Source of the DNA: an uncultured Methylobacillus sp.
GTDB taxonomy: Bacteria > Pseudomonadota > Gammaproteobacteria > Burkholderiales > Methylophilaceae
NCBI GenBank assembly: GCA_903824575.1
Contig: CAIJXJ010000224.1
Location: 1-64,000, forward strand
Direction: 5' to 3'
DNA length: 64,000 nt
This document shows positions 56,011 to 63,625 of the stretch, piece after piece. Numbering within the stretch: position 1 is the stretch's first letter; each line of letters opens with the position of its first letter. Made by a program: the position numbers and the translations under genes. The notes under the pieces are model-generated. The model made no database searches. It worked only from the letters and a program-made list of their open reading frames with translations, and had not been told where the DNA came from.

Positions 56011-56331
56011 ATGCGCTGTTTGCTGGTAATTTTTCTGGCCTTGCCCATGACGACCTGGGCGGATGCGCATATTCGCGTTCTGGCGGCCTCCTGCGCGGCC
56101 TGCCACGGTGCCAATGGCAACAGCGTCGGCGGCACGCCGGTTCTGGCGGGGTTGGAGCGCAATCATTTCGTGTTGCAGATGCAGGCTTTCAAGAGCGGTG
56201 TGCGCGCGTCGACGGTGATGCATCACCATGCCAAGGGCTTGAATGAGGCCGAGATTGATCAGTTAGCCGATTTTTTTGCGGTTCAGACGCGTGTGACGTC
56301 ATCCTCGCCGATGCCGCTGGGAAGTCTCTAG
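56011..56331 (+). CDS. Class I c-type cytochrome, FccA-like
   Basis: A 106-residue periplasmic monohaem cytochrome. After a signal peptide (MRCLLVIFLALPMTTWADA) come the haem-binding CAACH and a distal methionine region (STVMHHHAKGLNEAEIDQLADFFA). It directly precedes fccB, with its stop codon adjacent to the fccB start codon, so it is the likely electron-accepting subunit of flavocytochrome c sulfide dehydrogenase. The strong GGGAG site supports the start. FccA proteins can be mono- or dihaem; this is the small monohaem kind. Confidence 0.85.
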   Translation: MRCLLVIFLALPMTTWADAHIRVLAASCAACHGANGNSVGGTPVLAGLERNHFVLQMQAFKSGVRASTVMHHHAKGLNEAEIDQLADFFAVQTRVTSSSPMPLGSL

Positions 56332-57588
56332 ATGTTGCGCCGCGAGTTCATCAAACGGCTGGCAGCAGGCGTTGCCATCGGCACTTGGCCGGCGATGGCC
56401 CAAGCCGCCGGTGCATCGGGGCGGGTCATTATCGTCGGTGGTGGTTATGCCGGCGCCACGGCAGCCAAGTACTTACGGCTGTGGGGTGGTGATGGGATCG
56501 AGATCATCCTGGTCGAAAAAAACACGACCTTCGTCTCCTGCCCGTTGTCCAACCTGGTGCTAGGTGGCAGCAAGCAGATCGGTGACCTCACCTTCAATTT
56601 TTCCGGGCTGGATCGCTACAATATCAAGCGTCTGCATGAGGAAGTGACTGGCATTGACGCCAATGGCCGGTGCATCTTGCTGGAAGATGGCGATCATCTC
56701 GATTACGACCGATTGATCATCGCGCCCGGCATCGATTTTATTTATGACGCCTACCCCATGCTGGAGCGCGCGAGCGCACAAGAGCAGATTCCACACGCCT
56801 GGCGTGCCGGGCCGCAAACGGTCAATCTGCGCCGCCAGTTGGAGGCGATGCCGGATGGTGGCGTGTTCGTTATCAGTATTCCCAAGGCGCCCTACCGTTG
56901 CCCGCCAGGCCCTTACGAGCGTGTCTGCCAGGTGGCTTTTTATCTGAAACGCGCCAAGCCGAAATCCAAGCTGCTGGTGCTCGATGCTAATCCTGAAATC
57001 GTTTCCAAGAAAGCCTTGTTCACCCGCGCCTGGGCCGAATTGTATCCGGGTCTGGTGGAGTACCGCGCCGACAGCCACGTGCTTGAGGTGGACGTGGCTG
57101 CACGTCAGGTCAAGACCGAGTTTGAGTCCGTTAAGGCCGATGTGCTCAACGTCATCCCGCCGCAGCGTGCCGGAAAACTGGCACAACTGGCAGGCGTCGC
57201 CAATGTGGATGCGCGCTGGTGCGAAGTGGATTTCCTGACTTACGAGTCGAAGTTGTTGCCAGGCATTCATGTCATTGGCGATGCGGTGTCGAGCGCCCTG
57301 CCGAAATCTGCCCACATGGCGACTTCCCAGGCCAAGGTCTGCGCCTCTGCCATCGTTGCCCGGTTGGTGGGGGAGGCGCCTGATCCGCAGCCGGTATTCG
57401 CCAATACCTGTTACAGCTTCGTCTCCGACAAGCAGGCGATGCATGTGGCCAACGTCTATCGTTATGACGCGGCCAAGAAAATAATGCTGCCGGAGGCCGG
57501 AGGCGGCGTGTCAGACAAGCCCAGCGAGCAGGAGGGCAATTACGCCCAGTGGTGGGCGAAAAACATCTGGAGCGACGTGCTGAGTTGA
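56332..57588 (+). CDS. fccB: Flavocytochrome c sulfide dehydrogenase, flavoprotein subunit
   Basis: FccB oxidises sulfide in the periplasm and reduces its cytochrome partner. The 418-residue protein begins with a twin-arginine-like leader (MLRREFIKRLAAGVAIGTWP). The FAD-binding motif follows as VIIVGGGYAGATAAKYL; the redox-active cysteines are in FVSCPLSNLVLGG and APYRCPPGPYERVCQ, and the C-terminal FCSD flavin-binding segment contains NTCYSFVSDKQAMHVANVY. It starts directly after the cytochrome gene and its stop overlaps the start of the next gene (TGATG), showing a tight operon. Some homologues act on other sulfur compounds, so the substrate is probable rather than certain. Confidence 0.9.
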   Translation: MLRREFIKRLAAGVAIGTWPAMAQAAGASGRVIIVGGGYAGATAAKYLRLWGGDGIEIILVEKNTTFVSCPLSNLVLGGSKQIGDLTFNFSGLDRYNIKRLHEEVTGIDANGRCILLEDGDHLDYDRLIIAPGIDFIYDAYPMLERASAQEQIPHAWRAGPQTVNLRRQLEAMPDGGVFVISIPKAPYRCPPGPYERVCQVAFYLKRAKPKSKLLVLDANPEIVSKKALFTRAWAELYPGLVEYRADSHVLEVDVAARQVKTEFESVKADVLNVIPPQRAGKLAQLAGVANVDARWCEVDFLTYESKLLPGIHVIGDAVSSALPKSAHMATSQAKVCASAIVARLVGEAPDPQPVFANTCYSFVSDKQAMHVANVYRYDAAKKIMLPEAGGGVSDKPSEQEGNYAQWWAKNIWSDVLS

Positions 57589-58793
57589 TGCACAAAACGC
57601 TGCTGGCATTGTTGTTTGCTTTCTGCTTTGCTGAAGCTGCCGCCGACATGGCACCGGTGCTGCCGATTCCGGAAAACCCGGCGCAGTCTCTGCGTGTGCC
57701 GGCGGGTTTCAGCATTTCGGTATTTGCCCGACTGCCAGCGGCCGGTGCCGTCATGTTTCACGGGCCGCGTTTCATGGCATTCGGCCCGGATGGAAATTTG
57801 TATGTTTCCCTCGGTTTTGATCACAAGGTGGTCATGCTGGTCGATCGCAGGCACAACGGTCGAGCCGACGAGGTAGTGGTCGTGGCTGACCGGCTGAATG
57901 CGCCACAGGGAATGGTCTTTGTCGATGGCCAGTTGTTGGTCGCGAATCAGGATGGCGTGGTCAGACTGGAGCAACAAGACGGTCAATGGCCAGCCGCTCG
58001 TGCCGTCCCTGTCATCTTGGGTCTGCCGGCCGGTGGCCACGCCATGAAAAGCCTGAAATTGGGGCCGGATGGATACCTCTATCTCAATGTCGGATCAAGT
58101 TGCAATGTGTGTGTGGAATTAGACCCGTTGCGTGCCACCTTGTTGCGTTATACGGTTGATGGACAACCGGCCGGCGCCTTGCCAAGCGTTGGCCGGCATC
58201 CGACGTCACCAGTGTGGGCCACTGGTCTCCGCAACACGCAGGGCTTCGCCTGGCAGCCATTGATGGGCACCCTGTTCGGTACCAACGATGGTGCCGATAT
58301 GCGGGCGGGGTCTAAAGGTGGCGTGGCGCTGGATAACTTGCCGCCTGAAGCGTTGAATCATATTGAACCCGGTCAGAATTATGGTTGGCCGCATTGCTGG
58401 GGTGCAAGAGTTATTGACCAGAATTTCCTGGCGCCGACAGGATTCTGTGCGTCGATGACGGCTCCGGCCATCACCTTTGCGGCTCATAGCACGCCGATTG
58501 GCATCACTTTCCTTGATAAGACGAATTTTCCGACAGAGTATCGGGGTGACGCGCTGGTCGCGTTGCATGGCTCATGGAATCGTCAGGACCCGGTTGGCTA
58601 CAAGGTCGTCAGAGTGCATTTCGAGGGCGGAGTGCCAACAGCTGTTAGCGACTTCATCAGCGGATGGCTCGAGGGTGGGCAGGCCTGGGGCCGGCCGGTA
58701 GATGTTATCGTCGGTCCCGATGGGGCGGTCTATATTTCGGATGATAGGGGGGGTATGATTTATCGCGTTAGCTATCGGAGTTCAATGAAATGA
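57588..58793 (+). CDS. PQQ-dependent sugar dehydrogenase-like exported beta-propeller
   Basis: A 401-residue exported protein of the soluble glucose/sorbosone dehydrogenase family, a six-bladed propeller that binds PQQ in characterised members. A signal peptide (MHKTLLALLFAFCFAEAAA) is followed by PAGFSISVFARLPAAGAVMF, GPDGYLYLNVGSSCNVC and NHIEPGQNYGWPHCWG, all typical of the family. The last blade carries VGPDGAVYISDDRGGMIYRV. The CNVC pair is not a haem site. Its start codon shares a base with the fccB stop, and its end overlaps the next start by four bases. Whether it is a working dehydrogenase cannot be judged by eye. Confidence 0.85.
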   Translation: MHKTLLALLFAFCFAEAAADMAPVLPIPENPAQSLRVPAGFSISVFARLPAAGAVMFHGPRFMAFGPDGNLYVSLGFDHKVVMLVDRRHNGRADEVVVVADRLNAPQGMVFVDGQLLVANQDGVVRLEQQDGQWPAARAVPVILGLPAGGHAMKSLKLGPDGYLYLNVGSSCNVCVELDPLRATLLRYTVDGQPAGALPSVGRHPTSPVWATGLRNTQGFAWQPLMGTLFGTNDGADMRAGSKGGVALDNLPPEALNHIEPGQNYGWPHCWGARVIDQNFLAPTGFCASMTAPAITFAAHSTPIGITFLDKTNFPTEYRGDALVALHGSWNRQDPVGYKVVRVHFEGGVPTAVSDFISGWLEGGQAWGRPVDVIVGPDGAVYISDDRGGMIYRVSYRSSMK

Positions 58794-59365
58794 AACTCAA
58801 CAGATTTTTTTTAACAACTGTCCTTGCATTTGTGCTGGTGACCGTGACCGTGGCAGCCCAGGCTGCAGAAGCCGCCCGGGCGCTTATCTACATTGGCCCG
58901 CAGCATTATGCGCATGAGACGCTGCTCCGGCATTACTACCTCCATTACTGGTTCAGCCAAGGTGAGGTGTTGGAGCCGATTGCGCTCGAAGCGCTGAAGC
59001 CTGTTCTCGGCAAGACTGCCATGTGCCAGGATAACAGCGCGGCGGATGTGGTGGTGATGCTCACGCCGAAAATGTTTTACAACCCGTACGCCTCTATTTT
59101 TTACGGGAAAATTTCAGCCCGGGTGTTTTCTGGCGGCGGCAGCGCGATTGCAAACTATCAAGCCAAAGTCGAGCAATGGGGTTTTTTGGATGTCCTGCCG
59201 GAACAGCCTATCAAGGCCACCTATCGGGCTGCCATGGCTGATATCGTGCGCCAGATGCAGCTTGATCCTGGATTGCAAACTCTGTTGGCGCAAGGCTTGG
59301 CGGACGGGGAAACGAGAATGCCTTGTGGACTGATAGCAGCGCTGCCGGCGCAAAAACAGGACTAA
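58790..59365 (+). CDS. Exported protein of unknown function
   Basis: A 191-residue protein I do not recognise. The signal peptide (MKLNRFFLTTVLAFVLVTVT...AAQA) indicates export. The mature part has YIGPQHYAHETLLRHYYLHY, a mid-protein CQDNSAADVVVMLTPKMFYN and a late cysteine (MPCGLIAALP), so the two cysteines may form a disulfide. There is no haem motif or lipobox. ATGA overlap with the upstream propeller gene makes it part of the fcc-propeller unit and suggests a shared periplasmic role. The stop codon lies inside a heptad-repeat element. Confidence 0.7.
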   Translation: MKLNRFFLTTVLAFVLVTVTVAAQAAEAARALIYIGPQHYAHETLLRHYYLHYWFSQGEVLEPIALEALKPVLGKTAMCQDNSAADVVVMLTPKMFYNPYASIFYGKISARVFSGGGSAIANYQAKVEQWGFLDVLPEQPIKATYRAAMADIVRQMQLDPGLQTLLAQGLADGETRMPCGLIAALPAQKQD

Positions 59366-59437
59366 GGACTAGGGACTTAAAAACCAGGGCTAAGATGCCG
59401 TTTTTTCTTTGTCCTCAGTCGTGAGTCCTGAGTCCTG
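59357..59437. repeat. Heptad-repeat inverted element 1
   Basis: The left arm CAGGACTAAGGACT and the right arm AGTCCTGAGTCCTG pair at 13 of 14 positions. Both are built from GGACTNA heptads. The left arm provides the TAA stop codon of the preceding gene. T-rich sequence lies between the arms. Confidence 0.75.
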
Positions 59438-59456
59438 ATTTTATAAAGGAATTGAC

Positions 59457-60305
59457 ATGAATATTTCGATGCGGTGCTGGCTGTTTGCTTGTGGATTGAT
59501 GGTGGGAGGGTTGGTGTACGCAGATTCGCCGTCGGTGGTGACGGGGCTCAAGAACCCGGAATCCGTTCTGGTCGGTCCGGACGGGCGTATCTATGTGTCT
59601 GAAATTGGCGAATTCGGTACCGATGGCGACGGTCAGATCAGCGTCATCCGGCATGACGGCAAGCGACAAGTATTCGCCATCGGCATGGATGATCCAAAGG
59701 GCCTGACGGTGTCGGGCAATAGCCTGTATGTGGCCGACAAGACGCGCGTGCTGAAGATCGGCAAGGATGGCAAATGGACGGTGTTTGCCGCAGCAAGTGC
59801 CTTTCCTGTGATGCCGCAGTTCTTGAACGATCTGGTGTCGGATGCCGCAGGCAATATTTACGTGTCAGACACAGGCGACCTCAAGGGTATGGGCGGTGCG
59901 GTTTATCGCATCAGCAAGAATGGCCGGGTTAAGCTGATTACCAATGGCGACAAGGATGCCCGCGTGCTGGGCCCTAATGGCCTGATCATGGATGGACCTG
60001 GCCACTTGCTGGAGGTGGACTTCGTCTCCGGCACGCTGTACCGCATCGGCATCAGGAACGGTGACCTGGAAAAAGTCGCCGAGGGTTTTGGTGGCGGAGA
60101 CGGCCTGATACGCGGCGCCAAGGGCGTACTGTATGTCAGCGACTGGAAGAATGGACGTGTTTTTGTCGTCAGTCGGCAGGGTGAAGTAACGTTGCTGAAA
60201 GACGGTTATCAATCTGCAGCCGACATCGGAATGGCGCGTGACGGCAAGACCATTCTGGTGCCTGACATGAAAGCCGGTGAACTGCATTGGTTGAAAACAG
60301 ACTAG
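59457..60305 (+). CDS. Exported SMP-30/NHL-type beta-propeller
   Basis: A 282-residue exported propeller of the SMP-30/gluconolactonase or NHL superfamily. After the signal peptide (ending near VYADS), repeating blades are seen: VLVGPDGRIYVSEIGEFG, LYVADKTRVLKIGKDGKW, DAAGNIYVSDTGDLKGMGG and VLYVSDWKNGRVFVVSRQGE. It could be a lactonase, but many members only bind partners. It follows the exported unknown by about 90 bp that contain a heptad-repeat element, and has a strong AAGGA site. Context suggests a periplasmic function with the PQQ-type propeller upstream, where a sugar dehydrogenase and a lactonase would make a logical pair. Confidence 0.8.
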   Translation: MNISMRCWLFACGLMVGGLVYADSPSVVTGLKNPESVLVGPDGRIYVSEIGEFGTDGDGQISVIRHDGKRQVFAIGMDDPKGLTVSGNSLYVADKTRVLKIGKDGKWTVFAAASAFPVMPQFLNDLVSDAAGNIYVSDTGDLKGMGGAVYRISKNGRVKLITNGDKDARVLGPNGLIMDGPGHLLEVDFVSGTLYRIGIRNGDLEKVAEGFGGGDGLIRGAKGVLYVSDWKNGRVFVVSRQGEVTLLKDGYQSAADIGMARDGKTILVPDMKAGELHWLKTD

Positions 60306-60376
60306 GGGCTAGGGACTGGGGACTAGGGACTAGGGACTAGGGAAAACCCCCAACGCTACGTGCCCCTAGCCCCTAA
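60302..60376. repeat. Heptad-repeat inverted element 2
   Basis: Four to five GGGACT(A/G) heptads follow the arm TAGGGGCTAGGG, which pairs perfectly over 12 bases with CCCTAGCCCCTA on the right. The TAG stop codon of the propeller gene is part of the left arm. The element fills the gap between two convergent genes and may also end transcription. Confidence 0.75.
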
Positions 60377-60379
60377 CAT

Positions 60380-61063
60380 TCAAAAATAAACCTCTACCAC
60401 TCCATCGCCTTTGGCGATGCCTTTGATAATCTGGCCCGAGCGGGTCTTGACGGAAACGACTTGGCCGGCCTTGGCGTTGTTCATAGCCTGGCCCTCGGAA
60501 GAAACTCGGAAGCCGGCACCTTGCGCCAACAGCTTGACACTCTGCCCTTGTGCGATGACATCGGCCATGCGCAACAACTCTGAGCGCAGGATGGTGCCGC
60601 TCGATACCTGCGTTGCGACAATTTTGTCGATGGCCTGGGCGGGTGACGTGAGCACGCTACCGGCGATGTTTGTGATATCGCGCGACTGCAATTGCACATC
60701 ATCTGCCTGTACCGGCTGGCCATTGGCGATCGGGCGCACTGCTACCAGCACGTTGTTGGTGACCTTGATGCTGACCTGGACGTAGAGTGACCAGGGGGTG
60801 GGCGCAAGGCAACGTACGCCGATGCTGATGCTTCCCCACAGATGACTGCCGACGGGTTGATAGGGTTCGAGTTGCTCGCATCTTGCCAGCTTCAGCCTGG
60901 AGTCGACGTGGTTCACCGTGATCGTGTAATGCCCCGGCTGGGACGCGACTTTTTCCTCGACAAAGGCCCCTACTGCAGCATGGATCGCCGGCAGCGATTG
61001 CCACTCGGTGGCGCCGGCCGTGGTACAGCAGAACAGTAGGAGGAAATAACAGAGGCGCTTCAT
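60380..61063 (-). CDS. flgA: Flagellar P-ring assembly chaperone FlgA
   Basis: FlgA is a periplasmic chaperone needed to assemble the FlgI P ring. The 227-residue protein has a signal peptide (MKRLCYFLLLFCCTTAGA), an N-terminal domain with two conserved cysteines (LARCEQLEP, GVRCLAPTPW) and a SAF domain (VLVAVRPIANGQPVQADDVQ). It ends in the family signature GQVVSVKTRSGQIIKGIAKG. The ATG at the signal peptide is chosen; the frame opens 33 codons earlier without support. It is divergent from the diguanylate cyclase gene, 74 bp away. Confidence 0.94.
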   Translation of the reverse strand: MKRLCYFLLLFCCTTAGATEWQSLPAIHAAVGAFVEEKVASQPGHYTITVNHVDSRLKLARCEQLEPYQPVGSHLWGSISIGVRCLAPTPWSLYVQVSIKVTNNVLVAVRPIANGQPVQADDVQLQSRDITNIAGSVLTSPAQAIDKIVATQVSSGTILRSELLRMADVIAQGQSVKLLAQGAGFRVSSEGQAMNNAKAGQVVSVKTRSGQIIKGIAKGDGVVEVYF

Positions 61064-61137
61064 TGGAACATTGGCCGTTTCACCATAAAGTGGATAGAAT
61101 CTGAACGACCAGACAATTTTAATTGAATTCACAGGCC

Positions 61138-62922
61138 ATGAATACCGAAAATCCCAGCACACCGATCGACATCGCCCGACAGGCGCTCAAGCAACTTGCC
61201 TTACGGAAAGTTCCGCCAACACCAGATAATTTCCATGCCGCCTATGATGAAATCGCTGGCGCCAAATCGGAAGATGGCTCGACCGGCATGGCACGGGTTC
61301 TGGAAAAGGTGCTGCGTGAAGCTGGAAAAGGCCGTCCCAAGTTTCTGGCGGCGGCCAAGACCATTTCTGGATTAGCTGAGAAACGAGACTGGGCCGCGGT
61401 AGAGGCGCAGTTGCGTGGTCTGCTGCTGGCAACTCGGAGCGATGGTGGTGCGCACAGTTGGTCTACGGTGCTGCGTAACTTGATACGCCAGCTCGAGGTC
61501 AGCCACAAGGGCTTGACCTCAAACAAGAAGAAGGAAGGCCTGGAGCGGGTTCTTACCAATTTTGAAAAGGATCCTGAGCAACTGGCACAGAAAATCCAGG
61601 CGTTGGTGGCGTCGTGGGGGAGCGGCGTCTCAACGCCTCTGGTCGATGAGGTTGTCGCGCCAGTGACTGCGGTTGCCTCGGCTGTCACGGAGCCGGCAAA
61701 GTCCACCTTGGAGGCGGGTGCGCTGGCCCTGCTGTGGCGTGACATCCTGATTCGGACGTTGGAGATGGGGTGTGTGGCTCAGCTCAAGGATATTCCGTCC
61801 ATTGCGCGCCAGGGGCAGGCTTTGTTGGAACAGGCGCGCAGCGCCCGTACCGAGCCGGAAGTCGTCAAATTGAGCGAAGCCTTGAAGCCATTCTGGTATG
61901 CGCTGGAAATGAATCAGGATGCGCAACATCGTTTGCAGGAGGAGCTGATGCATTTGCTGCGCCTGCTGGTGGACAACATGAGTGAACTGGTGGTGGATGA
62001 TAAATGGCTGTTTGGTCAGACCGCCATCATCCGCGACATCATCTCGAAACCCATAGACATTGACGTGCTTTACGACGCGGAAAGCAGCCTCAAGGAGCTC
62101 ATTTTCAAGCAGGGCAAGCTCAAGCATGGCTTGGTAGAAGCCAAGGACACCCTCAAGCAGATGGCGGCGACCTTTATCAGTAGTTTGGCCGGGATGACGG
62201 AGACTACCGGTGAATATCACAAGAAGATTGAGACCTATCGGCTGCAGATCAGCTCGACCGAGGATATTACCGAGCTTAATGTGATCTTGGATAAGCTGAT
62301 GGGGGATACCAAGGCCATGCAGCTCGATGCGCTGCGTTCACACGAGGATCTGAAGGCGGCTCAGATTAAGGTGGTCGATGCAGAGCAACGCATTGAGGCG
62401 CTGACGACGGAACTTGATCACGTCAGCGAAATGGCGCATGAGGACTACCTGACCGGAGCACTTAATCGACGTGGCATGGATGCGGCGCTGGAGCGAGAAT
62501 TCAGCCGTTCTGATCGTTTTGACACCAGGATCTGCGTGGCGATGATGGATATTGACCACTTTAAACGGCTGAACGACACCCTGGGGCACGATACCGGCGA
62601 CGTGGCCTTGGCGCATCTGGCCAAGGTGACCAAGGCAGCCTTGCGTCCAACCGATGTTCTGGCCCGTTTTGGTGGAGAGGAATTCATCATCATCCTGCCC
62701 GAGACTGAGATGGAAGAAGCCATGCAGGTCATGACCCGGGTGCAGCGCGACTTGACCCGGCAATTTTTCCTGCACAACAATGAGCGCGTACTGATGACCT
62801 TCAGTGCCGGTGTGGCGCAACGTCAGGCTGGAGAGGATTCCGGCAGCGTGATGAAACGCGCAGACTTGGCCCTCTATCAAGCCAAGCAGACTGGGCGCAA
62901 TCGCGTGATCTCCGCCGACTGA
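61138..62922 (+). CDS. GGDEF diguanylate cyclase with long helical N-terminus
   Basis: A 594-residue cytoplasmic protein that should make cyclic di-GMP. The C-terminal 170 residues form an intact GGDEF domain: DYLTGALNRRGMDAALEREF, MDIDHFKRLNDTLGHDTGD and the active-site GGEEF. RPTD lies exactly five residues before it, the inhibitory RxxD I-site. The first 400 residues have no domain I recognise, are rich in helix-forming sequence and start with IDIARQALKQLALRKVPPTP; such N-termini occur in polar-localised cyclases of beta- and gammaproteobacteria. It lies between flgA and flgB, so a role in the motile-sessile switch is likely. The start ATG has a weak ribosome site. Confidence 0.9.
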   Translation: MNTENPSTPIDIARQALKQLALRKVPPTPDNFHAAYDEIAGAKSEDGSTGMARVLEKVLREAGKGRPKFLAAAKTISGLAEKRDWAAVEAQLRGLLLATRSDGGAHSWSTVLRNLIRQLEVSHKGLTSNKKKEGLERVLTNFEKDPEQLAQKIQALVASWGSGVSTPLVDEVVAPVTAVASAVTEPAKSTLEAGALALLWRDILIRTLEMGCVAQLKDIPSIARQGQALLEQARSARTEPEVVKLSEALKPFWYALEMNQDAQHRLQEELMHLLRLLVDNMSELVVDDKWLFGQTAIIRDIISKPIDIDVLYDAESSLKELIFKQGKLKHGLVEAKDTLKQMAATFISSLAGMTETTGEYHKKIETYRLQISSTEDITELNVILDKLMGDTKAMQLDALRSHEDLKAAQIKVVDAEQRIEALTTELDHVSEMAHEDYLTGALNRRGMDAALEREFSRSDRFDTRICVAMMDIDHFKRLNDTLGHDTGDVALAHLAKVTKAALRPTDVLARFGGEEFIIILPETEMEEAMQVMTRVQRDLTRQFFLHNNERVLMTFSAGVAQRQAGEDSGSVMKRADLALYQAKQTGRNRVISAD

Positions 62923-62933
62923 TCGAAATATCT

Positions 62934-63071
62934 GGGGGCTAGGGACTACGCTTTGAGCCTTGGCTCTTAACCCTAGTCCCCAGTCCCCAGTCCCCAGTCC
63001 CCAGTCCCCAGTCCCCAGTCCCCAGTCCCCAGTCCCCAGTCCCCAGTCCCCAGTCCCCAGTCCCCAGTCCC
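62934..63071. repeat. Tandem CCCCAGT heptad array (element 3)
   Basis: Thirteen uninterrupted copies of CCCCAGT occupy 62978-63068, preceded by one CCCTAGT copy. A short inverted GGGGGCTAGGGACT copy sits at 62934-62947, so the whole can fold back. On the other strand the unit is GGGGACT, the same family as the two upstream elements. No plausible protein is encoded by it. Confidence 0.95.
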
Positions 63072-63166
63072 TCCTTGCCGCGACACGGCAAACTCTTGCC
63101 GTCCGGATGACTATTCAGGCCATCAATTTCAGCCTGATTCCTGATGCCATAGCTGTTTGCAATTGG

Positions 63167-63182
63167 TGGCATGCTTTCTGCT
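63167..63182 (+). promoter_or_regulatory. Sigma-54 promoter candidate for the flgB operon
   Basis: TGGCATGCTTTCTGCT matches the -24 (TGGCA) and -12 (TGCT) elements with exact GG-N10-GC spacing. It lies about 40 bases before the flgB start. flgBCDE operons are typical sigma-54/FlrC targets. Confidence 0.68.
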
Positions 63183-63220
63183 TTAACTGACCTGACAATG
63201 GCGTTAAGGGAATTGATGGC

Positions 63221-63625
63221 ATGACCAGCAGTATCGACAAGGCGTTCGCATTTCAGGAAAAAGCCCTGAGCCTGCGCGGTTATCGCCAGCAGGTGCTGGC
63301 GTCCAATATTGCCAATGCCGATACCCCCAATTACAAGGCCATGGACATCAATTTCGCCAGTGCCATGCGCCTGGCGCAGAGTGCAACAGCTGGCGTGAGT
63401 CTGGCCAAGACCGCCGTCGGTCACATGGATGGCAAGAACAATGGCCTGATGGCGGGTGTCGCGCCGCTCTATCGCACTTCGGTGCAGCCGAGTATCGATG
63501 GCAATACGGTGGACAGCAATATTGAGCAGGCTCAGTTCTCCCAGAATTCGCTGCAATTCATGTCCACCTTGCAATTCATCAACGGCAATATTCGCGATAT
63601 CACGCTGGCGTTGAAAGGTAACTGA
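63221..63625 (+). CDS. flgB: Flagellar basal-body rod protein FlgB
   Basis: FlgB is a proximal rod subunit exported through the flagellar gate. The 134-residue product has the rod/hook N-terminal signature ([20 protein letters not shown]) and a typical C-terminal helix ([20 protein letters not shown]). Its length is normal. The stop overlaps the flgC start by one base (TGATG). It heads the flg operon behind a sigma-54-like site and the heptad array. Confidence 0.96.
   Translation: MTSSIDKAFAFQEKALSLRGYRQQVLASNIANADTPNYKAMDINFASAMRLAQSATAGVSLAKTAVGHMDGKNNGLMAGVAPLYRTSVQPSIDGNTVDSNIEQAQFSQNSLQFMSTLQFINGNIRDITLALKGN

Noticed and set aside
56560-57444. 294-codon open frame antisense to fccB
   Set aside because: It is a shadow of a conserved flavoprotein gene and shows no family features.
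62971-63071. CRISPR-like array
   Set aside because: The 7-base units are directly contiguous with no spacers and no cas genes nearby; it is a simple tandem repeat.
62939-63574. Open frames reading through the heptad array (also 62960-63190)
   Set aside because: They encode only a Pro-Ser-Gln or Gly-Thr-Asp repeat product of the 7-base unit, and one runs opposite flgB.
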